Below, piece after piece: positions 38,571 through 47,779 of a stretch of 64,000 bases of DNA; position 1 is the stretch's first letter, and every line of letters starts with the position of its first letter. Origin of the DNA: Herbaspirillum sp. 3R11. Its GTDB lineage: Bacteria; Pseudomonadota; Gammaproteobacteria; Burkholderiales; Burkholderiaceae_D. The stretch spans positions 930,001-994,000 of the forward strand of contig NZ_SPNJ01000002.1 in NCBI RefSeq assembly GCF_004563925.1, in the 5' to 3' direction. The notes beneath the pieces were generated by a model, which was not told the DNA's origin, made no database searches, and saw only the letters and a list, made by a program, of their open reading frames with translations. The translations under genes were made by a program, and so were the position numbers.

Positions 38571-39679
38571 TGGATGGCTTTCAATACTTGTTCAACGGTG
38601 ACGGCCTTGACCCAGTCGCGGCGGTTGGGGGCGGTGATGACGGTGCTGTTGGCGCGATCGATCGGCACCCATTCCGGATTCTTCTGACGCATCAGCGCAA
38701 TCACCGGGACGTGAACGGCGTTGGCCAGGTGCATCACGGCGGTTTCGACCGAAATGATCAGGTCGCAGCGTTCGAGGATGGCCGGCAACTGGAAAAAATT
38801 CTCTTCGGCGCTGAACAGTTCGGTGCGCTCCAGCTGGTAGCCGCTGATGACGGAACGTGCGTGCTCCAGCTCCTGCGGCACGGCATTGACGATGAAGCTG
38901 CTGTCGCGCCAGGCGTCCAGCTTCTTCATCGCGATGATCAGTTCGGCGACATGCTCGAGCGGCCAGCAGCGCTTTTTGGTTTTGGCGTAAGGATTGATGA
39001 ACACCAGCTTACCGGTGTTGCCATCCGCCGATTTGAAACCCCAGGCCGCCAGTTTGACTTGCGCGTAGTCGCGCCACTGCTGCGGAATTTCAACGAACGG
39101 GAAGCGCTCGGCTGCGCCGACTTCCAGGCCGCTGAGCTGGTTGAACCAGTGCGCATAAACATCGCTGATGTGTTGCGGATTGGCGCGGTCGACAGTGTAC
39201 GGCGGGATCGATGCATTCAGCTTGCGATAGGCCAGTTGATGGTGCGGCTGGTAGAACTTGACGCGCTTCTTCATGCCGATCGCCAGCCCGTCCGGGCTGA
39301 TGCTGCGCGCCAGGCCGGCGTACAGGTGCGGCCGCAGCGTCGCCAGCGACACCACGATGGGATAGTGTTCGCGCTGCGCTTCCTCGATCGACTCCTGGTA
39401 CAGCGCCGGGCTGTAAGTGCGGGTGTAGATCTTGTCGAAGAACGGGCAAGCCGCGACCCAGTCGTAGAGCGAATATTTTTCGAGATGCTTCCACTGTGCC
39501 GGGTCGCTGGTGCGGCGCACTTCGTCAACCCACAGATGGACTTTCAGATGCGGGTTGGCGCGTGCGAAGGCCTGGAAGAAATTCTGCAGGTAAGTGAAGT
39601 CGCCCAGCGCCAGATGGGCGATGAACAGGATCTTGTCCGACTTCTTCAGCAGCGCTGGCGGGATCAGTGTCTGGGGCAT
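38567..39679 (-). CDS. Glycosyltransferase family 9 protein, GC-rich copy
   Basis: A 370-residue paralogue of the GT9 protein at 35303. I chose ATG 39679 because MPQTLIPPALLKK then aligns with the paralogue's start. An earlier TTG at 39712 overlaps the msbA stop (TTGA) and is possible. Shared blocks include ILFIAHLALGDFTY, CDLIISVETAVMHLANAV and PVIALMRQKNPEWVPID. It sits between msbA and the GT8 gene in one minus-strand operon and overlaps GT8 by 4 bp. Confidence 0.87.
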   Translation of the reverse strand: MPQTLIPPALLKKSDKILFIAHLALGDFTYLQNFFQAFARANPHLKVHLWVDEVRRTSDPAQWKHLEKYSLYDWVAACPFFDKIYTRTYSPALYQESIEEAQREHYPIVVSLATLRPHLYAGLARSISPDGLAIGMKKRVKFYQPHHQLAYRKLNASIPPYTVDRANPQHISDVYAHWFNQLSGLEVGAAERFPFVEIPQQWRDYAQVKLAAWGFKSADGNTGKLVFINPYAKTKKRCWPLEHVAELIIAMKKLDAWRDSSFIVNAVPQELEHARSVISGYQLERTELFSAEENFFQLPAILERCDLIISVETAVMHLANAVHVPVIALMRQKNPEWVPIDRANSTVITAPNRRDWVKAVTVEQVLKAIQ

Positions 39680-39708
39680 GGTTGACGTTTGTTGTTGTCT
39701 CGGCGGAG

Positions 39709-41445
39709 TCAATCGGCTTGTTGGGAGAATTGCAGACGGTAGAGATTGGCGTAGACGCTTTCGTTGGCCAGCAACTGCTGATGGCTGCCGACCTCGACGA
39801 TCTGGCCGTGCGACAGCACCACGATGCGGTCGGCGCGTTCGATGGTCGACAGGCGGTGGGCGATGACAAAGGTGGTGCGGCCTTCCATCAACTGGTCCAA
39901 TGCAGCCTGCACGGCGCGTTCGGACTCGGTGTCGAGCGCGGAGGTGGCTTCGTCGAGGATCAGGATCGGCGCGTCCTTGTAGATCGCGCGTGCGATCGCC
40001 ACGCGCTGGCGCTGGCCGCCGGACAGGCGCGAACCGTTGTCGCCGATGCGGGTTGCCAGTCCTTCCGGCATCCCTTCGACGACATCGGTCAGATGCGCCG
40101 CCACCACCGCCGCATGCACGCGTTGCGGATCGGGTTGGGCGTCGCCGTACGAGATATTGGCGGCAAGGGTATCGTCAAACAGTACGGTGTTCTGGCTGAC
40201 CATGGCGATCTGATTGCGCAGGCTGATCAGCGAAATCGACTCGATCGGCTTGCCGTCGAGCAGGATCTGGCCGCCGGTGGCGGAATAGAAGCCGGGGATC
40301 AGGCTCACCAGTGTCGACTTGCCACCGCCGGACATGCCGACGAAGGCAATGGTTTCACCGGGTTGCACGTTCAAGTTGATCTTTTGCAGCGCCAACTGGG
40401 TATGACCTGGATAAGAGAACTCGACGTCGATCAGGTCGAGTTTTCCGGTGCTGCGCGCGCTCAGCGTTTCGCCACCGGTGCGTTCGGTCGGCTTGTCGAT
40501 CAGGATATAGACTTCTTCGGCAGCCGCCATGCCGCGTTGCAGCGGGCCGTTGATTTCCGCCAATTGCTTGAGCGGCGCCAGCAGCATCAGCATCGCGGTG
40601 AGGAAGGAGACGAAGCCGCCGACGGTGATCTGGCCGTTGCCCGACTGGATCAGCGCCATCACGATCACGATCGCGACTGCGCAGGCGGTCATCAACTGCG
40701 TGATCGGTACTGTCGCCGAAAACGCCGTGGTCATGCGCATGGTGTAGCGGCGCAGGTTTTCGGCGCGCTCGTGGAAGCGGCCTTTTTCGTAGTCATGGCC
40801 GCCGAACACTTTGATGACCTGCTGCGCGCGCGTGGTTTCTTCGATGACCTGGGTCAGTTCGGCGTTGACCGCGAGCGAATCGCGGTTGAGTTTCTTGAGG
40901 CGCTTGCCGGTGGTGCGCACGACGATGGTCACCAGCGGCAGCAGCACCAGCGTGACAATGGTCAGCACCCAGTTCAGGTACAGCAGCCAGGCCAGCAGGC
41001 CCAGCACCGTCAGCGCCGAGCGCACGATGGAGGTGAATACCTTGGTCACCATGTCGATGATCTGCTGCACTTCGAACATCATCGAATTGATCACTTTGCC
41101 GACCGTGTTGGTCGCGTAAAAGTTGATCGGCAGATCCAGCATGCGCGCAAACATCTGGCGCCGCAGTTCATTGAGGATGCGCGTCGACACCCACGTCATC
41201 ATGTACGAGCTGGTGAACGTCGCGATGCCGCGGATGAAGAAGATGCCGATCACCGCCACCGGCACCAGCCACAGCGAGAACGCCGGTTTGCCGACGAAGC
41301 CCTTGTCCAGCAACACCTGGAAGATGTAAGGCACCACCGGTTCGGTGGCCGCCGTGACGATCATGGCCAGGAACGCGATGGCGAGGCGTTTCTTGTGGGG
41401 CCAGTGCAAGGCGGCGAGCCTCTTCATGTTGTGCGACAAAAGCAT
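39709..41445 (-). CDS. msbA: Lipid A/LPS flippase, ABC exporter
   Basis: A homodimeric inner-membrane ABC exporter moving lipid A-core to the periplasmic leaflet (578 residues). ATG 41445 is chosen over an upstream start because AAGGA lies 6 nt before it. Six transmembrane helices fill residues 1-310. The ATPase domain has GMSGGGKST, LSGGQRQRVAIARA and ILILDEATSALD. It follows the second O-antigen-ligase gene and heads msbA-GT9-GT8-heptosyltransferase. The location in a glycan locus supports an LPS role over other lipid exporters. Confidence 0.92.
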   Translation of the reverse strand: MLLSHNMKRLAALHWPHKKRLAIAFLAMIVTAATEPVVPYIFQVLLDKGFVGKPAFSLWLVPVAVIGIFFIRGIATFTSSYMMTWVSTRILNELRRQMFARMLDLPINFYATNTVGKVINSMMFEVQQIIDMVTKVFTSIVRSALTVLGLLAWLLYLNWVLTIVTLVLLPLVTIVVRTTGKRLKKLNRDSLAVNAELTQVIEETTRAQQVIKVFGGHDYEKGRFHERAENLRRYTMRMTTAFSATVPITQLMTACAVAIVIVMALIQSGNGQITVGGFVSFLTAMLMLLAPLKQLAEINGPLQRGMAAAEEVYILIDKPTERTGGETLSARSTGKLDLIDVEFSYPGHTQLALQKINLNVQPGETIAFVGMSGGGKSTLVSLIPGFYSATGGQILLDGKPIESISLISLRNQIAMVSQNTVLFDDTLAANISYGDAQPDPQRVHAAVVAAHLTDVVEGMPEGLATRIGDNGSRLSGGQRQRVAIARAIYKDAPILILDEATSALDTESERAVQAALDQLMEGRTTFVIAHRLSTIERADRIVVLSHGQIVEVGSHQQLLANESVYANLYRLQFSQQAD

Positions 41446-41488
41446 GTTGTTCCTTACTGATTGCTGCAAATGGAAATACGAGGGGCGA

Positions 41489-42712
41489 TCATGCCACGGT
41501 CAGCCGTTCGCGGGTGCGTAAGCTTGCCCACAGGATGACCGTCATGAAGCCGAAAATCATGACGCCGTTATTGTGTGTCAAAAATGCCTGCGTGAGGCCG
41601 AATGTCAGGTAGGCCACCGTCAGCAGCGTGCCGGCCAGCGCGTAGCTGCGCGCCGCGCCGTCGCCGTCGCCGTCGCGCAGACGGCGGGCGAACAGCGCCA
41701 GCGGCGTCAGGTAAAGCGCCAGCAGCGCCAGCAAACCGGGCAGGCCGTGCTTGACCAGCGCATCGAGGTATTCGTTGTGCAGATGGGTATGCTCTTCGAT
41801 CGACGGCGCCGCCAGACCCTGGCGCACCAGCTCGGCCTTGCGCTCGATCATGCCTTGTTTGCTCCAGCCCGCCAGCCAGTGCCCCGGCAACATCGCGATG
41901 CCGGTACGCCACATTTCCAGGCGCGCGCCGACGGACGAATCGGCGTTGCCCCTGACGACATAGTCGTCGGCCTCGGAGAACGCCAGTTCGATGCGCGCTT
42001 TCAATCCCGATTGCGGCAGCACCCACAGTACGACGGAGATCGCACATAGCGCAAGCGCGGCGGCGCCCGCCAGGCGTTTGCCGAGAGCGCTCCCCTGCGT
42101 GCAGGCAAAGATGGCCAGGCATACCGGCAAGGCCAGCCAGCTGCCGCGGCTGCCGGTCAACAGCGAACCGGCGACGCCGGCGGCGGCTCCGATGCAGAGT
42201 GTTCCGGTCCACGCGCGCGCATGTGTCTGCTGTTTCGCCCACGATAATCCGCACAGGCACAGGATGCCCAGCGTGATGCTGATGTTGCCGTATTGAATCG
42301 GATTGGTGGAGCCGCCAGGACGCAATACGCCGTCCATCAGGAGTTGCCAGCCGCCGAGCAATCCCGCGCCGATCGCGCCCAGCGCCAGTCCGGACCAGAA
42401 CGCCGCGGCGCGCGGCGGCCATGCCAGCAGCAACAGCAGAGCGGGAATCGCCAGCAGGAAACGCAGCGGCGCGTCATAGTCGCGCGCGGGTGCGCCATGG
42501 AACAGATTGGCGGCGACGTTGATCAGGAAATAGGCCGCCAGCACGCCCGCCAGCGCCCAGTCCCGGGGCGCCATCCACCATCCCGCCGGCCGCCTGAACA
42601 GCAGCGCCATTCCCCCCAACGCCAGCAACGCGGCGCCCAGCGAAAAGCCGCTCGCCACCACCAGAGCGATGGCGGAAAACAGGAATACGGCGACAGAGGT
42701 GAATACAACCAT
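41489..42712 (-). CDS. O-antigen ligase-like membrane protein (WaaL/Wzy_C family), GC-rich copy
   Basis: A 407-residue inner-membrane protein with about 11-12 hydrophobic stretches. The signature region GSRGSWLALPVCL, a periplasmic loop with SSVGARLEMWRTG, and HTHLHNEYLDALVKHGLPG are those of the Wzy_C/WaaL family. It is the first gene of the minus-strand LPS run, 43 bp before msbA. The window therefore holds two ligase-like proteins of different base composition; one may be a polymerase or a protein-glycosylation ligase. Confidence 0.87.
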   Translation of the reverse strand: MVVFTSVAVFLFSAIALVVASGFSLGAALLALGGMALLFRRPAGWWMAPRDWALAGVLAAYFLINVAANLFHGAPARDYDAPLRFLLAIPALLLLLAWPPRAAAFWSGLALGAIGAGLLGGWQLLMDGVLRPGGSTNPIQYGNISITLGILCLCGLSWAKQQTHARAWTGTLCIGAAAGVAGSLLTGSRGSWLALPVCLAIFACTQGSALGKRLAGAAALALCAISVVLWVLPQSGLKARIELAFSEADDYVVRGNADSSVGARLEMWRTGIAMLPGHWLAGWSKQGMIERKAELVRQGLAAPSIEEHTHLHNEYLDALVKHGLPGLLALLALYLTPLALFARRLRDGDGDGAARSYALAGTLLTVAYLTFGLTQAFLTHNNGVMIFGFMTVILWASLRTRERLTVA

Positions 42713-42869
42713 CCAGGCGGTCCTTGGCGGGCCTGATTGCGCCCTGGCGGACGCGGTCAGGCCGCAAATCGGAGAAACCGCACATTGTAATGCAAGGGCC
42801 GCCCTAAATGACCGGCGCTGCTTGTAAAACGGGGGTAAACGGCAGTTGCTGTAAATGCAATAAATCGGC

Positions 42870-43445
42870 CTATGCCGCTGGTTTCAGGCCGGGATTGTTC
42901 AAAACCGCGTCAAAGTTTGCGTGGTCAAGCGCATCGCGCAATTCCCGGTACGCCTGCACCAGCATCTCCTGGCTGAACCCGCGGTTAAGTCCGCTGGGAT
43001 TCGGCAGGAGCCACACCATTGCGCCGCCGAATTTTTCCGGCTGCTTTCCCCACGCAACTTTCGGCTGTGCCGTCATCGCTTGGTAGGCAGGCTTGCCCAG
43101 GAACGCCAGGCACTTCGGCTTGAACTGTTCCATCTTGTTTCGCAGTGTTTCGGCGGAACGAATGAACTCATCTCGCAGCAACTCATCGGCCCGCGCAGTC
43201 GGCCGCTCGACCACAGTCGTCAGGCCGCAGCGATGATCGAGAATGTTGCGATCATCAAGCGGATCGATGAGCTCGGGCGTGAAGCCGGACAGATGCACGG
43301 TCTTCCAAAAACGATTGCTCCTACCCATGAAATGGTGTCCGCTCGCCGCTGCGCGCAGGCCTGGATTGATGCCGCAGAAGACGAGGTCAAGCCCGGGGGC
43401 AAGGAGATCGGGAAGAGAGGAGGCTACAGTAACGGATGGCATCAT
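42870..43445 (-). CDS. mug: G/U mismatch-specific uracil-DNA glycosylase
   Basis: A 191-residue base-excision-repair enzyme removing uracil or ethenocytosine opposite G. Motif 1 is LVFCGINPGLRAAASG (with the family asparagine) and motif 2 is LLPNPSGLNRGF. HHFMGRSNRFWKTVHLSGF is the conserved substrate-binding stretch. The usual E. coli enzyme is about 168 residues. It lies alone between the O-antigen-ligase gene and rng on the minus strand. Confidence 0.9.
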   Translation of the reverse strand: MMPSVTVASSLPDLLAPGLDLVFCGINPGLRAAASGHHFMGRSNRFWKTVHLSGFTPELIDPLDDRNILDHRCGLTTVVERPTARADELLRDEFIRSAETLRNKMEQFKPKCLAFLGKPAYQAMTAQPKVAWGKQPEKFGGAMVWLLPNPSGLNRGFSQEMLVQAYRELRDALDHANFDAVLNNPGLKPAA

Positions 43446-43579
43446 GGCGGCGCTGTCTGGACATAATCAAGGTGAGGAGGTGGGGATCTGGGATCTCCGC
43501 AACGACGCTGATTATGGGCAAGGACGAGCGCAGGGACAACCGCTGTCATGCGTTGTTATCGGCCATTCCACGCCTGATT

Positions 43580-43599
43580 CGGGCCATCCTTCCGGCCCG
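43580..43599 (-). terminator. Hairpin after rng
   Basis: CGGGCC (43580-43585) pairs with GGCCCG (43594-43599), five bases past the rng stop on the minus strand. There is no T-run, so it may be a processing or stabilising stem rather than an intrinsic terminator. Confidence 0.35.
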
Positions 43600-43603
43600 C
43601 CTC

Positions 43604-45085
43604 TTACATCAGGATGATGTCGTACTGCTCCTGCTGATAATCGGTCTGCACCTGCAGTGAAATCGGCTTCTTGATGAAGTCGCCGAGCATGGCCAGGTGC
43701 TGCGATTCTTCTTCGAGGAACATGTCGACCACCACCTGCGCCGCCAAGATGCGGAATTCACGCGGGTTGAATTGTTTCGCCTCCCGCAGCACCTCGCGCA
43801 GGATTTCGTAGCAGACCGTGCGCGAAGTCTTGACCTGGCCCCTGCCTTTACAGGCCGGGCAAGTCTCGCACAGGATATGCGCCAGCGACTCACGGGTGCG
43901 CTTGCGCGTCATTTCCACCAGGCCCAGCGCCGAAAAATTGGACACCGAAATCTTGGTGCGGTCGCGATGCAAGGCCTTGTTCAGTTCCGAGAGCACGGCG
44001 CTGCGGTGCTCCAGGTTTTCCATGTCGATGAAGTCGAGGATGATGATGCCGCCCAGATTGCGCAAGCGCAGCTGGCGCGCAATCGCGTGCGCGGCTTCCA
44101 GGTTGGTCTTGAAGATGGTGTCGTCGAAGTTGCGGCCGTTGACGAAGCTGCCGGTATTGACGTCGATGGTGGTCATCGCTTCGGTCTGGTCGACGATCAG
44201 GTAGCCGCCGGACTTGAGGTCGACGCGGCGGCCCAGTGCGCGTTCGATTTCTTCTTCCACGCCGTACAGGTCGAACAGCGGGCGTTCGCCGCGGTAGTGC
44301 ATCAGCTTGGGCAGCACCGATGGCGTGTAGAGCGTGCCGAACTCCTGCAGCATCTGGAAGTTCTCGCGCGAGTCGACCTGGATGTTCGAGGTGTCGTCGC
44401 TGACGAAGTCGCGCAGCACGCGCTGGGCCAGGCTCAGGTCCTGGTACATCAGCGTCGGCGCGGGTTTGGTCTTGGTCTGGGCGATGATGCTGGCCCAGGT
44501 CTTGCGCAGATATTCGACATCCATCTGCAGGTCGGCATCGGAGGCGTCTTCGGCCATGGTGCGGATGATGAAGCCGCCTTTTTCTTCCGGCGGCAGCAGG
44601 CTCTGCACCTTGCTGCGCAGCAGTTCGCGTTCGGCTTCGTTCTCGATGCGCTGGGAAATGCCGATGTGCTTGTCCTGCGGCAGGTACACCAGCATGCGGC
44701 CGGCGATCGAGATCTGCGTCGACAGGCGCGCGCCCTTGGTGCCGATCGGATCCTTGATCACCTGCACGGTGATGGTCTGGCCGTCGAACAGCAATTTTTC
44801 GATCGGGACCTGCGGCGCGCTCTGGCCATGCTGGCCGTGCTGTCCATCATGCGGCTTGGCTTCCCAGATGTCGGCGACATGCAGGAAGGCGGCGCGTTCG
44901 AGGCCGATGTCGATGAAGGCGGATTGCATGCCGGGCAGCACGCGCACGACTTTGCCGAGGTATACGTTGCCGGCCAGGCCGCGCGACAGCGTGCGCTCGA
45001 TGTGCAGCTCTTGCACCGCGCCTTGCAGGATGAGCGCCACGCGCGTCTCCTGCGGCGTGATGTTGATCAGGATGTCTTCGTTCAT
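43604..45085 (-). CDS. rng: Ribonuclease G
   Basis: A 493-residue endoribonuclease that matures 16S rRNA 5' ends and degrades some mRNAs. The N-terminal S1 domain starts near LSRGLAGNVYLGKVVRVLPG. The DNase-I-like catalytic part has IDVNTGSFVNGRN and IILDFIDMENLEHRSAV (Mg2+ aspartates). The CETCPACKGRGQVKT zinc-link cysteines and the short C-terminal RNase G tail (no RNase E scaffold) set it apart from RNase E. It is downstream of maf in the maf-rng arrangement common in proteobacteria. Confidence 0.95.
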   Translation of the reverse strand: MNEDILINITPQETRVALILQGAVQELHIERTLSRGLAGNVYLGKVVRVLPGMQSAFIDIGLERAAFLHVADIWEAKPHDGQHGQHGQSAPQVPIEKLLFDGQTITVQVIKDPIGTKGARLSTQISIAGRMLVYLPQDKHIGISQRIENEAERELLRSKVQSLLPPEEKGGFIIRTMAEDASDADLQMDVEYLRKTWASIIAQTKTKPAPTLMYQDLSLAQRVLRDFVSDDTSNIQVDSRENFQMLQEFGTLYTPSVLPKLMHYRGERPLFDLYGVEEEIERALGRRVDLKSGGYLIVDQTEAMTTIDVNTGSFVNGRNFDDTIFKTNLEAAHAIARQLRLRNLGGIIILDFIDMENLEHRSAVLSELNKALHRDRTKISVSNFSALGLVEMTRKRTRESLAHILCETCPACKGRGQVKTSRTVCYEILREVLREAKQFNPREFRILAAQVVVDMFLEEESQHLAMLGDFIKKPISLQVQTDYQQEQYDIILM

Positions 45086-45159
45086 GGTCTGGTGACCCTA
45101 AAAATGGTGAATGCTGGAAAGGGCTGGCGCGGACGGATAGGGAAGCCGTCCGCTGCAGC

Positions 45160-45777
45160 TCACAATGTGGCTTGCGGCAAGATGCGCATGCCGGTCTTCT
45201 GCAGCAATTGCGCGGTCTCGAACAGCGGCAGGCCCATGATGCCGGAATGACTGCCGGCGATGTCCTTGATGAAAATCGACGCCAGGCCCTGGATGCCGTA
45301 GCCGCCGGCTTTGTCGAACGGCTCCTGGGTCGAGCAGTAGGCGCGGATCATGTCGTCGGTCAGCGCTTCGAAGGCGACGTCGGAATATTGCGTGATCTGC
45401 CACATCTGTTCCTGGAAGGCCACCGCGACGCTGGTCAGCACCTGGTGCGTGCGGCCGGACAGGCGCGTGATCATCTCGACGGCTTCCCTGACGTCGGCCG
45501 GTTTGCCGAGGATCAGGTCGTCCACCACCACGGTGGTGTCGGCCGACAGGATGGGGCGCATCGGCAATTGCCGGTACAGCATGGTCTGGCGTGCGCTGAG
45601 CAGTTTGTCGCGGGTGACGCGGGCGACGTAGTCGGCCGGCTTCTCGTTCGGCAGGACTTGCTCGTCGACTTCCTTGTCGTTGAGCAGCAATTCGAAATCG
45701 ATGCCGATCTGGCGCAGCAGTTCGCGCCGGCGGGGACTCTTGGAGGCGAGGTAGATTTTTTTGTCAGCAAGTTTCAT
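45160..45777 (-). CDS. maf: Maf-family nucleotide pyrophosphatase
   Basis: A 205-residue house-cleaning nucleoside triphosphate pyrophosphatase, dTTP/UTP type (YhdE-like). The N-terminal phosphate-binding loop is YLASKSPRRRELL, followed by EKPADYVARVTRDK, ILSADTTVVVDDLILGKP and GYGIQGLASIFIKDIAGSHS, all family motifs. It precedes rng by 74 bp and follows rlmH by 99 bp on the same strand. Confidence 0.93.
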   Translation of the reverse strand: MKLADKKIYLASKSPRRRELLRQIGIDFELLLNDKEVDEQVLPNEKPADYVARVTRDKLLSARQTMLYRQLPMRPILSADTTVVVDDLILGKPADVREAVEMITRLSGRTHQVLTSVAVAFQEQMWQITQYSDVAFEALTDDMIRAYCSTQEPFDKAGGYGIQGLASIFIKDIAGSHSGIMGLPLFETAQLLQKTGMRILPQATL

Positions 45778-45809
45778 GAAGCAACACTTCTCAGTATTTA
45801 TCCGTACAG

Positions 45810-45830
45810 CGCCTTCGATTGTCGAAGGCG
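45810..45830. other. Perfect hairpin between rlmH and maf
   Basis: CGCCTTCGA (45810-45818) and TCGAAGGCG (45822-45830) form a 9-bp stem with a 3-nt loop, 33 nt upstream of the maf start. No T-run follows on either strand. It may stabilise the upstream rlmH message or regulate maf translation. Confidence 0.4.
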
Positions 45831-45876
45831 TTGTGCTTGCTTGTCTTTCGTTTTTACTCGGTACCTGATCGGTTTC

Positions 45877-46347
45877 CTATACGCGGTGATACGGATGATT
45901 CTGCGTAATCGACCAGGCGCGGTACAGCTGTTCCGCCAGCAGCACGCGCACCATGCCGTGCGGCAGCGTCAGGCTGGAGATGCGCACCAGCATGTCGGCA
46001 TTGGCCTTGAGGCCGGGATCGAGTCCGTCGGCGCCGCCGATCACGAAGGCGACGTCACGGCCGTCCTGCTGCCATTGGGTCAGCAACTGCGACAACTGCA
46101 TCGAGGTGATGTCCTTGCCGTGCTCGTCCAGCGCCACGATGCGCGCGCCTTTCGGCAGCGCGGCTTCGATCTTGCTGCGTTCCTGCGACATCACGGTTTC
46201 TGCGGTCCTGCTGCCGGAGCGTTCGATCGGTTTGATTTCTTTCAACAGGACGCGGCACTCGGCCGGCATCCTCTTGGCGTATTCGTTAAATCCCGATTCG
46301 ATCCAGCCCGGCATTTTGTGGCCGACGGCGGTAATGATGAGCTGCAT
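45877..46347 (-). CDS. rlmH: 23S rRNA pseudouridine-1915 N3-methyltransferase
   Basis: A 156-residue SPOUT methyltransferase, the family's standard length. It starts [20 protein letters not shown] and carries the SAM-knot region [18 protein letters not shown] and the C-terminal [20 protein letters not shown]. It modifies helix 69 of the 50S subunit. It lies 17 bp after rsfS, a classic pairing. Confidence 0.96.
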   Translation of the reverse strand: MQLIITAVGHKMPGWIESGFNEYAKRMPAECRVLLKEIKPIERSGSRTAETVMSQERSKIEAALPKGARIVALDEHGKDITSMQLSQLLTQWQQDGRDVAFVIGGADGLDPGLKANADMLVRISSLTLPHGMVRVLLAEQLYRAWSITQNHPYHRV

Positions 46348-46364
46348 GGCTCACACGACCGGGG

Positions 46365-47102
46365 TCAGGCCTTGGCTTTTGGACGTGCCGGACGCTTGGC
46401 GGCGGCCGCTTTTTTCGACGCAACGGCGCTTTTCGGCATGGCGACCTTGACGGTGGTGCCGACCGCTTTTTTAGCCGGGGCCTTGCGCTTGACTGCCGTG
46501 CCAGCAGCACCAGCGGCGGCCTTGGTCTTGGCGGCGCTGAGCGTGGTCGATGCGCGTGGCGCACGTGTGGTCTTCGGCGCCGGCTTGGCGTCGGAGGTGA
46601 CCGACGTGGTGCGCGGCTTGCGTGCCGGCTTCTTCGGTGCTTCGTCGTCGATCGCCTGGCTGGCTTCCACCGCTTCGGCTTGCTCGCGGGTGCGGCGGAT
46701 CTTGGCAGGCTTTTCGTCTTCGCCGGCTTTCTTGGCGGCGGCGCTGGAAGCGACACGCTTGGCCGCGCCCATCTTCACTTCCTTGTCGCCCCAGATTTCT
46801 TCCAGGCGGTAGTAAGCGCGGATGGCCGGTTGCATGATGTGGACGATCATGTCGCCCAGATCGACCAGCACCCATTCACCGGTGTCTTCGCCTTCGACGC
46901 TGACGACATGGCCGCCCTTGGCCTTGACCTTGTCGCGCACCGAAGCGGCGAGCGCCTTGGTCTGGCGGTTCGAAGTGCCGGAGGCGATCGCCACGCGGTC
47001 GAACAGGCTGGTCAGGTGAGTGGTGTCATAGATCTTGATGTCCTGAGCTTTGACGTCTTCCAGCGCGTCGACGACGGCGGTTTGCAGTTTTTTGATATCC
47101 AT
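46365..47102 (-). CDS. rsfS: Ribosomal silencing factor RsfS with long basic C-terminal extension
   Basis: Binds ribosomal protein L14 and blocks 30S joining when nutrients are scarce. Residues 1-115 contain the family core (VDALEDVKAQDIKIYDTTHL, DRVAIASGTSNRQTKALA, WVLVDLGDMIVHIMQPAIRAYY). The usual protein is only 105-130 residues; here about 125 extra residues follow, very rich in Lys, Ala, Pro, Thr and Arg and probably disordered. Its start overlaps the nadD stop (TAATG), and rlmH follows by 17 bp. Confidence 0.93.
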   Translation of the reverse strand: MDIKKLQTAVVDALEDVKAQDIKIYDTTHLTSLFDRVAIASGTSNRQTKALAASVRDKVKAKGGHVVSVEGEDTGEWVLVDLGDMIVHIMQPAIRAYYRLEEIWGDKEVKMGAAKRVASSAAAKKAGEDEKPAKIRRTREQAEAVEASQAIDDEAPKKPARKPRTTSVTSDAKPAPKTTRAPRASTTLSAAKTKAAAGAAGTAVKRKAPAKKAVGTTVKVAMPKSAVASKKAAAAKRPARPKAKA

Positions 47103-47779
47103 TAGTTTTGATAGAGATGATGTTGTTCGATATAGTCTAGCACCCTCGCCGGGATCAGCGACTCCGGTCTTTCGCCGCGTTGCAGCAAGGAACGGATCTC
47201 GGTCGATGAAATGTCGACGTCGAGACTGGATGCCAGATAGGCTTTGCCGTGCGAGGTGGTGCGTATTTCCTTTTCAGTGCCGGCACGGCGTGTAAATTCC
47301 TGCATGACAACATCCGGCACCTGCGCAGCGTCGATGCCGAAGCCCGGGCGCGAAGCGGCGCACAGGTGGGCATAGTCGAATAATTGTTGCCAACCTTGCC
47401 AGGTATCCAGATGCTGCAATTGGTCTGCGCCCATCAGGAAAACGATGGAGACCTCGGGACCGAGCTCGGCGCGCAAGGCCTGCAAGGTATCGATGGTGTA
47501 CGTTGCCGTCGTGCGGCGAATTTCCTGTTGGTCAATCACCACAGGTACATGTTCATGGCTGAACGCCAGTTCGACCATGTCCACGCGTTGCGCTGATGTG
47601 GCTTGCAAGCCATGCTTCTGCCACGGGTTGCCGGCCGGAATCACGCGCAGCTCGTCCGGCTGCAGCAGCTCGACAAAATGATCGCCCAGCGCGACGTGGC
47701 CGTTGTGCACGGGATCGAAGCTGCCGCCCAGAATGGCGATACAGCGCGTGGCTTGCACGGGCAAGGAAGCTGTGACCAT
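47102..47779 (-). CDS. nadD: Nicotinate-mononucleotide adenylyltransferase
   Basis: Makes deamido-NAD from nicotinate mononucleotide and ATP (225 residues from ATG 47779). That start forms TGATG with the hemF stop and has AAGGA 9 nt ahead; the other start at 47788 has AAGGA directly against its ATG, which is poor spacing. Seen are AILGGSFDPVHNGHVALGD (HIGH-type nucleotidyltransferase), FLMGADQLQHLDTW and the C-terminal ISSTEIRSLLQRG. It belongs to the hemF-nadD-rsfS-rlmH-maf-rng run. Confidence 0.93.
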   Translation of the reverse strand: MVTASLPVQATRCIAILGGSFDPVHNGHVALGDHFVELLQPDELRVIPAGNPWQKHGLQATSAQRVDMVELAFSHEHVPVVIDQQEIRRTTATYTIDTLQALRAELGPEVSIVFLMGADQLQHLDTWQGWQQLFDYAHLCAASRPGFGIDAAQVPDVVMQEFTRRAGTEKEIRTTSHGKAYLASSLDVDISSTEIRSLLQRGERPESLIPARVLDYIEQHHLYQN

